A DNA stretch of 64,000 nucleotides from Burkholderiales bacterium (GCA_016219375.1 JACRNC010000016.1:154006-218005); one strand, 5' to 3'; positions 49,841 to 62,292 are shown, counted from the first letter of the stretch. A program made the numbers and translations. Notes: a model not told the origin generated them from the sequence alone.

Positions 49841-50143
49841 TCAGCCGCCGACGATGGCCTGGAACACGGTGACGGCGTCGCCGCCCTGCAGCGGGCGCTG
49901 CGCACGCTCGTCGCGCGGCACGAACTGGCCGTTGATGGCGGTGGCGACCGCATTGGGCGCATGGCCCAGCGCTTCGATGAGGGCGGCCAGCGTGGTCGGC
50001 TCGACCAGGGCATGCGGCTCGCCGTTGACGGTGACGGAGATCAAGATCGTTGCGGGGCCGGATGTGCGGCGCAGGGCGGCCTGGCGCACGCGGCCGAAAG
50101 TCGAGGGATAGGACGAGGGCGAAAACGACGGGGGTCCGTTCAT
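49841..50143 (-). CDS. thiS: Sulfur carrier protein ThiS (with N-terminal extension or internal start)
   Basis: The C-terminal ~66 residues are canonical ThiS: ISVTVNGEPHALVEPTTLAA and a terminal AIVGG, whose last Gly is thiocarboxylated. From ATG 50143 (overlapping the thiO stop, ATGA) the chain is 100 residues, about 33 longer than usual, with Ser/Pro/Arg-rich extra sequence. A TTG codon just before ISVTVNG would give normal length. Either the extension is real or translation starts at TTG. Confidence 0.88.
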   Translation of the reverse strand: MNGPPSFSPSSYPSTFGRVRQAALRRTSGPATILISVTVNGEPHALVEPTTLAALIEALGHAPNAVATAINGQFVPRDERAQRPLQGGDAVTVFQAIVGG

Positions 50144-51282
50144 GCAGCCTCCACCAGGGACGGGGACGCGGGCGGAAATCCGCCGGGCGCGTCGCCGTCC
50201 GAGGTGTCGGCAACCGGCTCGCCCAGCAGGTGCGGGCCCAGCCCGCTGGCCCGCAGCGCATCTTCCACCAAGGCGGGGGCCATGAGCCAGCCGTGGCGGA
50301 AGAGCCCGTTGAGCCGGGTCAATCCGGGTTGCGCATCGATGTGCGGCCGGTTGTCGGGCAGGGCAGGGCGCAGGTTGGTCTCCAGGTGCACGATGCGCGC
50401 CTCGGCCAGCTCGGGCAGCACGCTGTGCGCGGCGGCCATCAGCTCCACCGCGGTCTTCAGCGACACCGGCGAGCGGTCCTCGCTTTCGATCTCGCTGGCG
50501 CCGATGACCACCAGGTCCCCCGGGCGCGGCACGATGTAGACGCGGTGGCGCGGATGCAGCAGCCGCACCGGCCGGCCGAGCGTCAGGCCCGGCGCGTGCA
50601 GCCAGACCACCTCGCCGCGCACGCCGCGCACCGGCGCATCGGGCCGTGCGCCGGTGCCGCGCACGTCGAACACCTGGTCGAAGGCCGCATCGCGCGATGA
50701 GCCGTCGGCGGCTTGCGCACTCAGGCGGCCCGGCTCGACGGCGGTGACCCGGTGGCCCCAGTGCCACCTCACGCCCGCATCCGCCGCATCGGCCGCCAGC
50801 GCGGCCAGCATCTGCACCGAATGCACCTGGCCTTCGCCCGGCAGCAGCCACGCGTGGGCCGCGCCGTGCAGCGACGGCTCCAGCGCCGCGAGCTCGGCGC
50901 GCGTCAGCGCCTGGGCTTGCCCGCGGGGCGACTCGGCCAGCCGCGCCAGCACGCGCTGCGCCGCCCCCAGGTCGGGCGCATGAGCGAGCATCAGGCTGCC
51001 GCGGCGGGCGACGAAGGGCCGCTGCGGCAGCGCCCGGCCCACCGCCTGCCACAGCGGCAGCGAGCGCCAGCCCAGCAGCGCGATGCCGGCGTCGGCCGTC
51101 TCCAGCTCGGCCAGCGGGCTGAGCATGCCGGCAGCCGTCCAGCCCGCGGGGCCTTGGCCGTCGTTGCGCGGCCCGCCATCCGCTGCGGGGTCGAAGACCT
51201 CCACGCGATGCCCGGCGCGGGCCAGGGACCAGGCCAGCAGCCGGCCAGCCAGCCCGGCGCCTGCGATGCCGATGTGGGCCAT
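50140..51282 (-). CDS. thiO: FAD-dependent glycine oxidase ThiO
   Basis: The 380-residue protein starts at MAHIGIAGAGLAGRLLAWSL, the FAD-binding GxGxxG Rossmann motif, followed by VEVFDPAADGG. Further DAO-family marks: AAGMLSPLAELE, WLLPGEGQVHSVQMLAAL, RVYIVPRPGDLVVIGASE and ETNLRPALPDNRPHI near the C-terminus, ending with the usual HGWLMAPALVEDAL. It oxidises glycine to the imine used by ThiG. It lies five bases after thiC and overlaps thiS. Confidence 0.92.
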   Translation of the reverse strand: MAHIGIAGAGLAGRLLAWSLARAGHRVEVFDPAADGGPRNDGQGPAGWTAAGMLSPLAELETADAGIALLGWRSLPLWQAVGRALPQRPFVARRGSLMLAHAPDLGAAQRVLARLAESPRGQAQALTRAELAALEPSLHGAAHAWLLPGEGQVHSVQMLAALAADAADAGVRWHWGHRVTAVEPGRLSAQAADGSSRDAAFDQVFDVRGTGARPDAPVRGVRGEVVWLHAPGLTLGRPVRLLHPRHRVYIVPRPGDLVVIGASEIESEDRSPVSLKTAVELMAAAHSVLPELAEARIVHLETNLRPALPDNRPHIDAQPGLTRLNGLFRHGWLMAPALVEDALRASGLGPHLLGEPVADTSDGDAPGGFPPASPSLVEAA

Positions 51283-51287
51283 GTCGT

Positions 51288-53987
<2,700 letters not shown>

Positions 53988-53998
<11 letters not shown>

Positions 53999-54593
53999 GT
54001 CGGGCAAGGTCTTCGGGGTGGTTGAGATTGGCAAAGGCGCTGCCGTCGGCAAAGGGCACCGGCACGGCGCCCACTTCCGCCAGCCAGCGGCCGGCGGCCA
54101 GGCGGGCGGAGGCGATCGCCTCGGTCAGCGTGGGCAGCAGGCTGCGGTGCAGCAGGCAGAAGGTGGGCTGCACGCGGCCCTCGGTCTGCGCCACGGCGGC
54201 CGGCTGCTGTGCAGCCAGCGCTGCGTGCAGCAGCCGCGCGACCAGGTCTGCCGGCAGGGCGGGCGCATCGCAGGGCACCGTGGCCAGCCAGGGCGTATCC
54301 GCGCGCTGCAGACCGGCCAGCATGCCGGCCAGCGGTCCGGGATGGTCAGGCACGGTGTCGGTGACGACCTGCGCGCCGTGCGGCTGGCCCAGCGCCTGAT
54401 AGCGATCCAGGTTGCGGTTGGCGCTGATCAGCAGCGTCCCCACCTGCGGCGCCAGGCGCTCCAGCGGGGCGGCAGCCAGAGGCTGGCCGCGGTGCAGCAG
54501 CAGGCCCTTGTCCGCGCCGCCCATGCGCTGCCCGCGTCCGCCGGCCAGCAGCAGGCCGGTGACCTGGGTGCGCGAGGCGGCCGGGCTATCCAC
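53988..54593 (-). CDS. mobA: Molybdenum cofactor guanylyltransferase
   Basis: The 201-residue protein has [20 protein letters not shown] (GTP-binding signature), then [43 protein letters not shown] and [12 protein letters not shown], and ends NLNHPEDLA. It adds GMP to molybdopterin. It overlaps moaA by eight bases and the GNAT gene by 11. Confidence 0.93.
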
Positions 54594-55704
54594 CGATGAA
54601 GCTCATCTCGACGCGGCCGGCTGCGGGCTGCACGGCAGCGCCGGGGGCGGCGCCGCGCAGCTCGGAATAGCGGTCGCTGCGCCGGGCCCACAGCCCGGCA
54701 ATGGCCTGCAGCACGGCATCGTCATCGGCACCGCCGCGCAGCAGGCCGCGCAGGTCGGCACCGCCGTGCGCGAACAGGCAGAGGTAGACGCGCCCGTCGG
54801 TGGACAGCCGCGCCCGGCTGCAGCTGCGGCAGAAGGCGCGGGTGACGCTGGAGATCAATCCGACGTGGCCGCTGCCGTCGGCCCAGCGCCAGCGCTCGGC
54901 CGTCTCGCCATCGGCAGCCGGCTCGGCCGGATGCAGCTCGCCCATCTCGCGCAGCCGCTGCAGCACGTCGGCGGATGGCAGCACCTGGGTCAGCTGCCAG
55001 CCGTTCGTCGAGCCCACGTCCATGTACTCGATGAAGCGCAGCTCCACGCCGCTGCCGCGGAAGTGGCGGGCCAGCGGCAGGATCTGCCCGTCGTTGACGC
55101 CACGCTGCACCACCATGTTGACCTTGATCGGCCCCAGGCCCGCGGCCTGCGCGGCCTCGATGCCGGCCAGCACGTCGGCCACCGGCCAGTCGGCATCGTT
55201 CATGCGGCGGAAGACCGCATCGTCCAGCGCATCCAGGCTGACCGTGACGCGCTTGAGCCCGGCGGCCTTGAGCGCTTGCGCATGCTCGGCCAGCGCGGAG
55301 CCGTTGGTGGTGAGCGTTAGGTCCGCCGGCTGGCCGTCGGCCGTGCGCAGGGCGGCCAGCATGGCGACGAGCCGGTCCAGGTCGCGGCGCAGCAGCGGCT
55401 CGCCGCCGGTCAGGCGCAGCTTGCGCACGCCCAGCTGCATGAAGAGCCGCGCGGTGCGGGTGATTTCTTCGAAGCTCAGCACCTGCGCATGCGGCAGGAA
55501 GCGATGGCCCTTGAAGCGCTCGCGCGGCATGCAGTAGCCGCAGCGGAAGTTGCAGCGGTCGGTGACCGAGATGCGCAGGTCGCGCAGCGGCCGGCCCAGG
55601 GCATCGCGCAGGGCGCCGTCCAGCGCCAGCGGGGCGGCAGGCAGGCCCGACGGCTCAGCGCGCAGCAGGCGCTGATCGACGAGCGGGATGGTGCGCGCGG
55701 GCAT
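54586..55704 (-). CDS. moaA: GTP 3',8-cyclase MoaA
   Basis: The 372-residue radical-SAM enzyme starts at [14 protein letters not shown] (55704). N-terminal cluster [43 protein letters not shown] and RFIEYMDVG. The C-terminal second cluster uses CRSCSR and CLF. It ends EMSFIGG with the required Gly-Gly. It makes the first intermediate of molybdopterin from GTP. No moaC/D/E is next to it. Confidence 0.95.
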   Translation of the reverse strand: MPARTIPLVDQRLLRAEPSGLPAAPLALDGALRDALGRPLRDLRISVTDRCNFRCGYCMPRERFKGHRFLPHAQVLSFEEITRTARLFMQLGVRKLRLTGGEPLLRRDLDRLVAMLAALRTADGQPADLTLTTNGSALAEHAQALKAAGLKRVTVSLDALDDAVFRRMNDADWPVADVLAGIEAAQAAGLGPIKVNMVVQRGVNDGQILPLARHFRGSGVELRFIEYMDVGSTNGWQLTQVLPSADVLQRLREMGELHPAEPAADGETAERWRWADGSGHVGLISSVTRAFCRSCSRARLSTDGRVYLCLFAHGGADLRGLLRGGADDDAVLQAIAGLWARRSDRYSELRGAAPGAAVQPAAGRVEMSFIGG

Positions 55705-55785
55705 GGAAGGATTGTGCCGCCTGGGCGCCGCGCGGCTGCCACCTTGCCGGCAGCAGAAGCGACGCGGCCGGCCGTGAGCCGGTCG

Positions 55786-55912
55786 CCTGAACGAAAAGCC
55801 GGCCCGCGAACGCGAAGGTGCAAACGAAAAGCCGGCCTGCAGCCGGTCAGCGGAAAAGAAGAACGGAAAAGAAGAACGGAAAAGAAAAAGGCCGGCGTAT
55901 GAGCCGGCCGGG
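55786..55912 (-). repeat. Terminator cluster and 13-bp tandem repeats between moaA and the NlpC gene
   Basis: On the plus strand, CGGAAAAGAAGAA is repeated about three times (55851-55889), and AACGAAAAGCCGGCC occurs twice (about 55790-55804 and 55823-55837). On the minus strand these give GCCGGC stems followed by T-runs: the main one at 55909-55880 and weaker ones at 55846-55826 and about 55803-55791. The 267-bp gap has no gene. Confidence 0.55.
55880..55909 (-). terminator. Intrinsic terminator of the NlpC/P60 gene
   Basis: Read on the minus strand, GGCCGGC-TCATAC-GCCGGCC is followed by TTTTTCTTTTCC. A seven-bp GC stem with a good T-tract lies about 60 bases after the stop of the hydrolase gene. 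Confidence 0.8.
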
Positions 55913-55971
55913 CGGAGCGTCTGGGGGTGAAGCGCGGCTGGAGTCGCGGCCGGCACCCACCCCAGCCGGTG

Positions 55972-56790
55972 TCAGGGCTGGGCCAGGGCGTCGGGGTTGC
56001 CGGCGCCGCCGATGGCGTTGGCGCCCGACTTGGGCAGCGCGGCCAGCGCCGGGGCCAGCAGGTTGGGGCCCGCGGCTGCGGCCAGGGGCACGCGGCGGGC
56101 GCCGTCGAAGCGGCGCGTCCAGTAGGCCAGGCGCATGTCCTCCACGCGCACCTCGCTGCCGGAGCGGGGCGAGTGGATGAACTTGTTGTCGCCGATGTAG
56201 ATGCCCACGTGCGAGAAGGTGCGGCGCAGGGTGTTGAAGAACACCAGGTCGCCGGGCTTGAGCTCGTCGCGCGAGACCTGGATCACGCCGGGGGCACGGG
56301 CCTGCTCCTCGGCGCGGCGGGGCAGCACCAGGCCCACGCTGGACTCGAAGATGTAGCGGGTGAAGCCGCTGCAGTCGAAGCCGGTATCGGCCGACGTGCC
56401 GCCGCGCTTGTAGGGCACGCCCAGGAAGTTCATGGCCGACAGCACCAGGTCGGAGGCGACGTCGGAGGCGGTGTCGCGCATCTGACGGGCGATCTCGCCG
56501 GCGCGGGCGGCGCCGGCCGGGATCAGGCCCTTGTCGGCCAGCAGCCGGGCGACCGGGTCCTGGGCCAAGGCATCGGGCAGGGTGCGCGGGCCGGCGTCGT
56601 GTGCTGCAGCCGGGGCGGGGGCCGTCACCGAGGGCTCGGCCCATGCCGTCACCGGCGCAAAGAGCGGCGCCAGCGTGGTCGCAGCGGCCAGGGCCAGCAG
56701 GCGCTTGCACAGTACGCGGCCGGTGGAGCCCGTCCCGGCCAAGGCAGGGGCGGCGCGGCGCGCACGAGCGCAGGTCGGGAAAAACAGCAT
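55972..56790 (-). CDS. Secreted NlpC/P60 (C40) peptidoglycan hydrolase
   Basis: The 272-residue protein has a basic N-terminus and an Ala-rich signal segment (LLALAAATTLAPLFAPVTAWA). The catalytic domain (about 115-235) shows GVPYKRGGTSADTGFDCSGF with nucleophile Cys, the ELKPGDLVFFNT strand and HVGIYIGDNKFIH with the His pair. It cleaves stem peptides in the periplasm. A promoter (56797-56825) puts the transcript start near the ATG. Confidence 0.9.
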   Translation of the reverse strand: MLFFPTCARARRAAPALAGTGSTGRVLCKRLLALAAATTLAPLFAPVTAWAEPSVTAPAPAAAHDAGPRTLPDALAQDPVARLLADKGLIPAGAARAGEIARQMRDTASDVASDLVLSAMNFLGVPYKRGGTSADTGFDCSGFTRYIFESSVGLVLPRRAEEQARAPGVIQVSRDELKPGDLVFFNTLRRTFSHVGIYIGDNKFIHSPRSGSEVRVEDMRLAYWTRRFDGARRVPLAAAAGPNLLAPALAALPKSGANAIGGAGNPDALAQP

Positions 56791-56796
56791 CCCGGC

Positions 56797-56825
56797 AGAC
56801 TACCGGCCGCAGCTTTTGCCGTCAA
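56797..56825 (-). promoter_or_regulatory. Candidate sigma-70 promoter of the NlpC/P60 gene
   Basis: On the minus strand, TTGACG (56825-56820), 17 bp, TAGTCT (56802-56797). The -10 box is a weak match. The expected start is within a few bases of the ATG (56790), so the message would have almost no leader. Confidence 0.4.
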
Positions 56826-56939
56826 CCCGAAAAAGCCTGAAAAAACAAGGAGTTGCAGTTGAAATCTATGGCAGAGCCGATATTGACTGTGACGTTTGCA
56901 CGGTCTGCGTATTGGCGCCGCGACGAGGGCGCGACATAT

Positions 56940-58934
56940 TCATGGGTTGGCCAGGGCGTCGAGCTCGGTGCTCAGCTCCAGCCAGCGCTCCTCCCAGCCG
57001 GCCAGATCGGCTTCGAGCTGCTTGAGCTGGCGGCCCAGGTCGGCACGTTCGGCCGGGCTCAGGGCCGCATCGCCCAGCCGTTCGAGCGCCTCGGTCTGCC
57101 GCGCCTGCGCCTGCTCCATGAGCTGCTCGATGCGCGAGAGCTCCGCCTTCAGCGGCCTGGCCTGCTCGGCGAGCTTCTGGCGCGCCTGGGCCTGGGCCTT
57201 GCGCTCGTCGCGGCGGTTGGCTGATGGGGCGGATGCACCGCCGCCTTCTGGCGTCCGGGGCGTGGCCTCAGCCAGCGCGCGGGCGGCGGCGCGGGCCTGG
57301 TCGGCCAGCCAGCGCTGGTAGTCGTCCAGGTCGCCGTCGAAGGGCCGCAGGCCGCCCTGCGCCACCAGCCAGAACTCGTCGCAGACCTCGCGCAGCAGGG
57401 CGCGGTCATGGCTGACCAGCATCACCGTGCCCTCGAACTCGTTGAGCGCCACGGACAGCGCCTCGCGCGTGGTCAGGTCCAGGTGGTTGGTCGGCTCGTC
57501 CAGCAGCAGCAGGTTGGGCCGCTGCCAGACCAGCAGTGCCAACACCAGGCGCGCCTTTTCGCCGCCGCTCATGGTGCCGATGGGCTGCACCGCCATGTCG
57601 CCGCCGAAGGCGAAGCCGCCCAGGAAGTCGCGCAGCTCCTGCTCGCGCGCGGTGGGGCTGACCTGCCTGGCCAGCCGGATCAGGTGAGCGAGCGCGCCTT
57701 CGTCCGGGCGCAGCAGGTCCATCTCCTGCTGCGCGAAGTAGCCGATGGCCAGGCCCTTGCCCTCGGTGACGGTGCCCGCCAGCGGCGCCAGCTCATGCGC
57801 CAGCGTCTTGACCAGCGTGGATTTGCCCTGGCCGTTGGCGCCCAGGATGCCGATGCGCTGGCCGGGCAGGACGGAGGCGGTGATGCCGGTCAGAATGGCG
57901 CGCCCGTTCGATGCCGCGCCAGCCCCCGCGGGGGGCGCGTCGCCGTACCCGGCGACCGGGGGCGCCATGTATCCACAGGCCACGTCGCGCATGACCAGCA
58001 TGGGGTTCGGCAGCGCCGGCGGCTCCTGGAAGGAGAAGGCGAACTCGCGCGCGGCCAGCACCGGGGCGAGCTTCTCCATGCGCTCCAGTGCCTTGACGCG
58101 GCTCTGTGCCTGGCGGGCCTTGGTGGCCTTGGCCTTGAAGCGGTCGATGAAGCGGGTGAGCTGGGCGATGCGCTCCTGCTGGCGGCTGTAGGCCGCCTGC
58201 TGCTGCGATTGCGCCTGGGCGTGCATCAGCTCGAAGGCGCTGTAGTTGCCGCCCCAGCGCGTGAGCTTGGCCTGGTCCAGGTGCAGCGTGACGCGGGTGA
58301 CGGCGTCGAGGAACTCGCGGTCATGGCTGATGACCAGCAGCGTGCCGTCGAAGCGCTTGAGCCAGCCCTCCAGCCAGACGAGTGCGTCCAGATCCAGGTG
58401 GTTGGTCGGTTCGTCCAGCAGCAGCAGATCTGCCGGGCACATCAGCGCACGGGCCAGCTGCAGCCGCATGCGCCAGCCGCCGGAGAAGCTGTTGACCGGC
58501 GCATCCAGTTGCCCGATCGCAAAGCCCAGCCCCATGAGCAGCGTCTGCGCGCGGGCCTTCGCGTCGAAGGCGCCAGCCTCGGCCAGCAGGGTGTGCGCCT
58601 CGGCCAGCGCATGGCCGTCACCCGCGGCCTCCGCCTGGCGCAGCGCGGCCTGGGCGGCCATCAGCCGGGTGTCGCCCTCCAGCACGAAGTCGGTGGCCGG
58701 CTGGGCAGTCTCGGGCATGGACTGCGCGACTTCCGCCATGCGCCAGGTGGGCGGCATCAGCACCTCGCCTGCATCGGCGTGGAGCGTGCCGGTGAGCAGG
58801 GCGAAGAGCGACGACTTGCCCGCGCCGTTGCGGCCGACCAGGGCGGCCTTCTCGCCCGGCTGCAGCGTGAGCGTAACGTCGTCGAGGACGACTTTGGCGC
58901 CGCGGCGCAGCGTGAGGTTCTTGAGCTGGATCAT
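56940..58934 (-). CDS. yheS: ABC-F ATPase, YheS type
   Basis: The 664-residue protein has two ABC domains without membrane spans. First: GRNGAGKSSL, FSGGWRMRLQLARALM, LLLLDEPTNHLDLDALVWLE. An interdomain linker follows (YSRQQERIAQLTRFIDRFKA, ATKARQAQSRVKALERME). Second: GANGQGKSTLVKTLAHELAP, TMSGGEKARLVLALLVWQRP. The C-terminal ~100 residues are coiled coil. Linker and motifs match E. coli YheS closely. ABC-F proteins act on the ribosome. Confidence 0.92.
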   Translation of the reverse strand: MIQLKNLTLRRGAKVVLDDVTLTLQPGEKAALVGRNGAGKSSLFALLTGTLHADAGEVLMPPTWRMAEVAQSMPETAQPATDFVLEGDTRLMAAQAALRQAEAAGDGHALAEAHTLLAEAGAFDAKARAQTLLMGLGFAIGQLDAPVNSFSGGWRMRLQLARALMCPADLLLLDEPTNHLDLDALVWLEGWLKRFDGTLLVISHDREFLDAVTRVTLHLDQAKLTRWGGNYSAFELMHAQAQSQQQAAYSRQQERIAQLTRFIDRFKAKATKARQAQSRVKALERMEKLAPVLAAREFAFSFQEPPALPNPMLVMRDVACGYMAPPVAGYGDAPPAGAGAASNGRAILTGITASVLPGQRIGILGANGQGKSTLVKTLAHELAPLAGTVTEGKGLAIGYFAQQEMDLLRPDEGALAHLIRLARQVSPTAREQELRDFLGGFAFGGDMAVQPIGTMSGGEKARLVLALLVWQRPNLLLLDEPTNHLDLTTREALSVALNEFEGTVMLVSHDRALLREVCDEFWLVAQGGLRPFDGDLDDYQRWLADQARAAARALAEATPRTPEGGGASAPSANRRDERKAQAQARQKLAEQARPLKAELSRIEQLMEQAQARQTEALERLGDAALSPAERADLGRQLKQLEADLAGWEERWLELSTELDALANP

Positions 58935-58968
58935 GGAGCCGGGGATTGTCCCCGCTCGGCAGGCCCGC

Positions 58969-61900
58969 TCAGAACATCTCCACGGCGCAGACGGCCTGCA
59001 CGTCTTCGATGCGCTGGCCCAGCTCCTCGATGGGCACCGGCTTGCTGAACAGGAAACCCTGCAGCTCGTCGCAGCGGCGCTCGCGCAGGAACTCGCGCTG
59101 GGCCTGGGTCTCCACGCCCTCGGCCACCACCTTCAGGCCCAGGGTGTGGGCCATGCTGATCACGGCCGAGGCGATGGCGGTGTTGTTCTTGTCCTGCCCG
59201 ATGTCGCGCACGAAGGAGCGGTCGACCTTGAGCGTGTGGATGGGGAAGCGCGACAGATAGCTCAGCGACGAGAAGCCGGTGCCGAAGTCGTCCACCGCCA
59301 GATGCACGCCGATCTCGCGCAGGGCTTCGAGCGTCTGCATGGTCTGCTCGATGTCGTGCATCAGCACGCCTTCGGTGATCTCCAGCTCCAGCTGCTCGGG
59401 CTGCAGCCGTGCGCTCGCCAGCGCATGGCGCACCATCTCCAGCAGGCTGGGCTGGGTGAACTGGCGCGGCGACAGGTTCACGGCCAGCCGCAGCGGCGTG
59501 CCGATGCTGTCGCTGATGGCCTTGATCTGCTGGCAGGCGGTGCGCAGCACCCATTCGCCTATGGGCAGGATCAGGCCGGTCTCCTCGGCCAGCGGGATGA
59601 ACTCCGCCGGCGAGACCAGGCCGCGCACCGGATGCTTCCAACGCACCAGGGCCTCGACGCCGGAGATGAGCCCGGTGCGTGCATCGACCAGCGGCTGGTA
59701 ATGCAGCACCAGCTCGCCGCGGCCCACGGCATGGCTGAGGTCGGCCTCCAGCTCCAGGCGGTGGGTCAGGCGCTCGTTGAGCTTGGGCGTGAAGACCTGG
59801 ACGTTGTTGCGGCCCATGTCCTTGGCGTGGTACATGGCCGCGTCCGCGTGCTTGAGCAGCGTGGACAGGTCGCCGCCGTCCTGCGGGCAGCAGGCCACGC
59901 CGATGCTGGGCGTGATGCGCAGCATGTGGCTGCCCACGACCACGTCCTCGGCCAGCACGTCGAGGATCTTGGTGGCGATCTTCTGCGCTTCCTCGCGCTG
60001 GTTCAGGTCGGACAGCAGCACGACGAACTCGTCGCCACCCATGCGCACCACGGTGTCGGAGGAGCGCACGCAGTCGGACAGCCGCTTGGCCACGATCTGC
60101 AGCACCTCGTCGCCCACGTGGTGGCCCAGCGAGTCGTTGATGTGCTTGAAGCGGTCCAGGTCCAGCAGCAGGATGCCCACCGCATGCAGGGTGCGGCGGG
60201 CGCGGGCGATGGCCACCTCGGCATGTTCCTGCAGCAGCACGCGGTTGGGCAGGCCGGTGAGCTTGTCGTGCAGCGCCATGTGACGGATGTATTCGTCCGT
60301 ACGCTTGCGCTCGGAGATGTCCAGCGCCAGGCCGACGTAGCCTGTCAGGTTGCCCTCGGCATCGCGCAGGCAGGAGACGGTCAGCAGCGCGGGCACGCGG
60401 TGGCCGTCCTTGCGGATGTAGTGGAACTCGCGCTGCTCGGTGATGCCGCGGCGCGCCTTGACGGTCAGCACGCTCAGGCCGGGCGGGATGGTCTCGCCCA
60501 GTTCGGCGCTGATCTGGCGCGCCACGGCCTCCAGCTCGGCCGGGTCGTGCAGCACGGCCGTGGTGTGGCGGCCCACCAGCTCCTGGGCTGTCCAGCCCAG
60601 CATCTGCTCGGCTGCCGGGTTGACGGCGGTGATCAGGCCCTTGGTGTCAGTGGAGATGATCGCGAAGGGCGCATTGGAGAGGATGGCCTGGCGCAGGTTG
60701 TCGGCCTCGCGTGCCTTCTTCTCGTGCTCGTGCTGCTCGGTGATGTCCGCGCCCAGGCAGACGATGTGCGGCTCGTCGTCGATCTCCACCAGGCTGAGCG
60801 TGTAGCGCAGCAGCATGCGCCGGCCGTCCTTGCGCACGGCGGGCAGCTCCAGCTGCTGGCCGAAGAGCGCGCGTGCGTCCACGGCCCGCATGTCGCTGTA
60901 GAAGCGGTCGATCTTCTCCACCGACTCGGGGCTGGCCAGCTCGCGCACCGGCTTGCCGATGAGCTCGGACTCGGTGTAGCCGAACATGCGCTGGGCCGAG
61001 CGGTTGGCCGAGCGGATGATGCCCTGCACGTCCATGGTCAGGATGCCGTCGGCCGTGCCGTCCATGACGGTGCGGGCTCTGTCTTCGCTGGCGCGGTGCG
61101 CGCGCGACAGCCGCTCCGCCATGCGCACCGCTCGGCGTTGCGTCTGGGTCATGGCCCAGGCCACCAGAGCGGCCAGCAGGGACGTGACGATGCCGGCGCT
61201 CAGCATCAGCCGCGAGCGAGCGTGGTCCAGCGTGGCGTCGAACTCCGGCAGCGTGGCAAAGCGCAGCGTCCACGTGCGCCCGGCCACCGTGATGGGCCGC
61301 GTTTCGTCGAACACGTGGCGATAGTCGGTGCGCTGGGCGGTCAGGTCTTCGCGGGCTGCGTAGAGCCGCTGGGCCGCCTCGGTGCCCGTGCCGTCATAGG
61401 CCTCGAACAGCAGATCGCCCACGCTGTCGCCGATGGCGCCAGGAAGTAGCGACCGCATGCGCAGCGGTGCGTAGACATAGCCCTGCAGCGCGCGGCGGCG
61501 GTCGGCCGTAGAGAACGTGGGCTCGCCCCGGCGATAGACGGGGATGTAGAGCAGTGCGCCGGCGTCAGGCTTGCCCGGCGCGCTGCTGAGCAAGACGATG
61601 CGGCCGGTCAGCGCGGGGGTGCCTTGATCGCGCGCGCGGTGGAGGGCTTCGCGCCGGATTGGCTCGGCATCCATGGCAAAGCCCATGGCTCGCACGTTGC
61701 TCAGGGAGGCCGGCTCGGTAAACAGCGTCAGCACGTACTCGTCGCGCTGGCCCGGGGGACGAACGGTGTAGTTGGCCAGCCCTCGGCCGCGCATGGAGTC
61801 GGCGTGCTGGGTCAAGGCCGAGGCGGGGACGCGCTGGGCATAGGCCAGGGCCAGCAGGCCGGGATAGTTCTGCGCCACGTCCAGGCGGTCGACAAAGTCT

Positions 61901-62172
61901 CGCCACATGTCGGGCGTGACTTCAGGCGTGGCGGCAAACAGGGCGCTTGCACCGCGCAGCAGTTGCTCATAGCCCTCCAGCCGGGCCTGGATATCGCGAG
62001 CAATGCTGTTGACGCGACGCTCGAAGCGGAAGTGGCTCTCACGCATTTCGGCCTGATGCGCGCTGTACCAGGCGGCCCAGCTCAGCAGCAGGCCCGCCAG
62101 CAGCACGGCCAGCGGCGTGATAAGGGCCGCGTGTCGGCGGCGTGTGTGCATCGGATCGTTGGCGTCGAGCAT
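58969..62172 (-). CDS. CHASE-PAS-PAS-GGDEF-EAL cyclic-di-GMP signalling protein
   Basis: The 1067-residue protein has TM1 (LAVLLAGLLLSWAAWYSA), a CHASE sensor domain (about 70-310; MWRDFVDRLDVAQNYPGLLA) and TM2 (LSAGIVTSLLAALVAWAM). PAS domains follow (about 370-490, 495-620). GGDEF at about 711 (RMGGDEF intact) has RxxD inhibitory motif RSSD five residues before. The EAL domain (about 810-1060) has GVEALVRW and DDFGTGFSS, so both activities look possible. Upstream is a 24-bp inverted repeat (62269-62292). Confidence 0.93.
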   Translation of the reverse strand: MLDANDPMHTRRRHAALITPLAVLLAGLLLSWAAWYSAHQAEMRESHFRFERRVNSIARDIQARLEGYEQLLRGASALFAATPEVTPDMWRDFVDRLDVAQNYPGLLALAYAQRVPASALTQHADSMRGRGLANYTVRPPGQRDEYVLTLFTEPASLSNVRAMGFAMDAEPIRREALHRARDQGTPALTGRIVLLSSAPGKPDAGALLYIPVYRRGEPTFSTADRRRALQGYVYAPLRMRSLLPGAIGDSVGDLLFEAYDGTGTEAAQRLYAAREDLTAQRTDYRHVFDETRPITVAGRTWTLRFATLPEFDATLDHARSRLMLSAGIVTSLLAALVAWAMTQTQRRAVRMAERLSRAHRASEDRARTVMDGTADGILTMDVQGIIRSANRSAQRMFGYTESELIGKPVRELASPESVEKIDRFYSDMRAVDARALFGQQLELPAVRKDGRRMLLRYTLSLVEIDDEPHIVCLGADITEQHEHEKKAREADNLRQAILSNAPFAIISTDTKGLITAVNPAAEQMLGWTAQELVGRHTTAVLHDPAELEAVARQISAELGETIPPGLSVLTVKARRGITEQREFHYIRKDGHRVPALLTVSCLRDAEGNLTGYVGLALDISERKRTDEYIRHMALHDKLTGLPNRVLLQEHAEVAIARARRTLHAVGILLLDLDRFKHINDSLGHHVGDEVLQIVAKRLSDCVRSSDTVVRMGGDEFVVLLSDLNQREEAQKIATKILDVLAEDVVVGSHMLRITPSIGVACCPQDGGDLSTLLKHADAAMYHAKDMGRNNVQVFTPKLNERLTHRLELEADLSHAVGRGELVLHYQPLVDARTGLISGVEALVRWKHPVRGLVSPAEFIPLAEETGLILPIGEWVLRTACQQIKAISDSIGTPLRLAVNLSPRQFTQPSLLEMVRHALASARLQPEQLELEITEGVLMHDIEQTMQTLEALREIGVHLAVDDFGTGFSSLSYLSRFPIHTLKVDRSFVRDIGQDKNNTAIASAVISMAHTLGLKVVAEGVETQAQREFLRERRCDELQGFLFSKPVPIEELGQRIEDVQAVCAVEMF

Positions 62173-62268
62173 CGGACGGAGCGTCGGTCGCTACCCCACG
62201 CGCGCAGGGCGGGCGGCCAGCCCGGCGGTCAGCCATGGGGCCAGCGATTCAGCGCAGGCGGGGGCAGT

Positions 62269-62292
62269 AATCCCACTTGATCGCGTGGGATT
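62269..62292. repeat. Inverted repeat upstream of the GGDEF-EAL gene
   Basis: AATCCCAC (62269-62276), TTGATCGC, GTGGGATT (62285-62292): perfect 8-bp arms, 97 bp before the minus-strand ATG at 62172 and 114 bp after the prmB stop. No T-run follows on either strand, so a protein-binding site is more likely than a terminator. The rest of the 233-bp gap shows nothing else. Confidence 0.5.

Noticed and set aside
58246..61449. Long plus-strand frame opposite the GGDEF-EAL gene
   Set aside because: Antisense shadow; the minus strand has full domain motifs.
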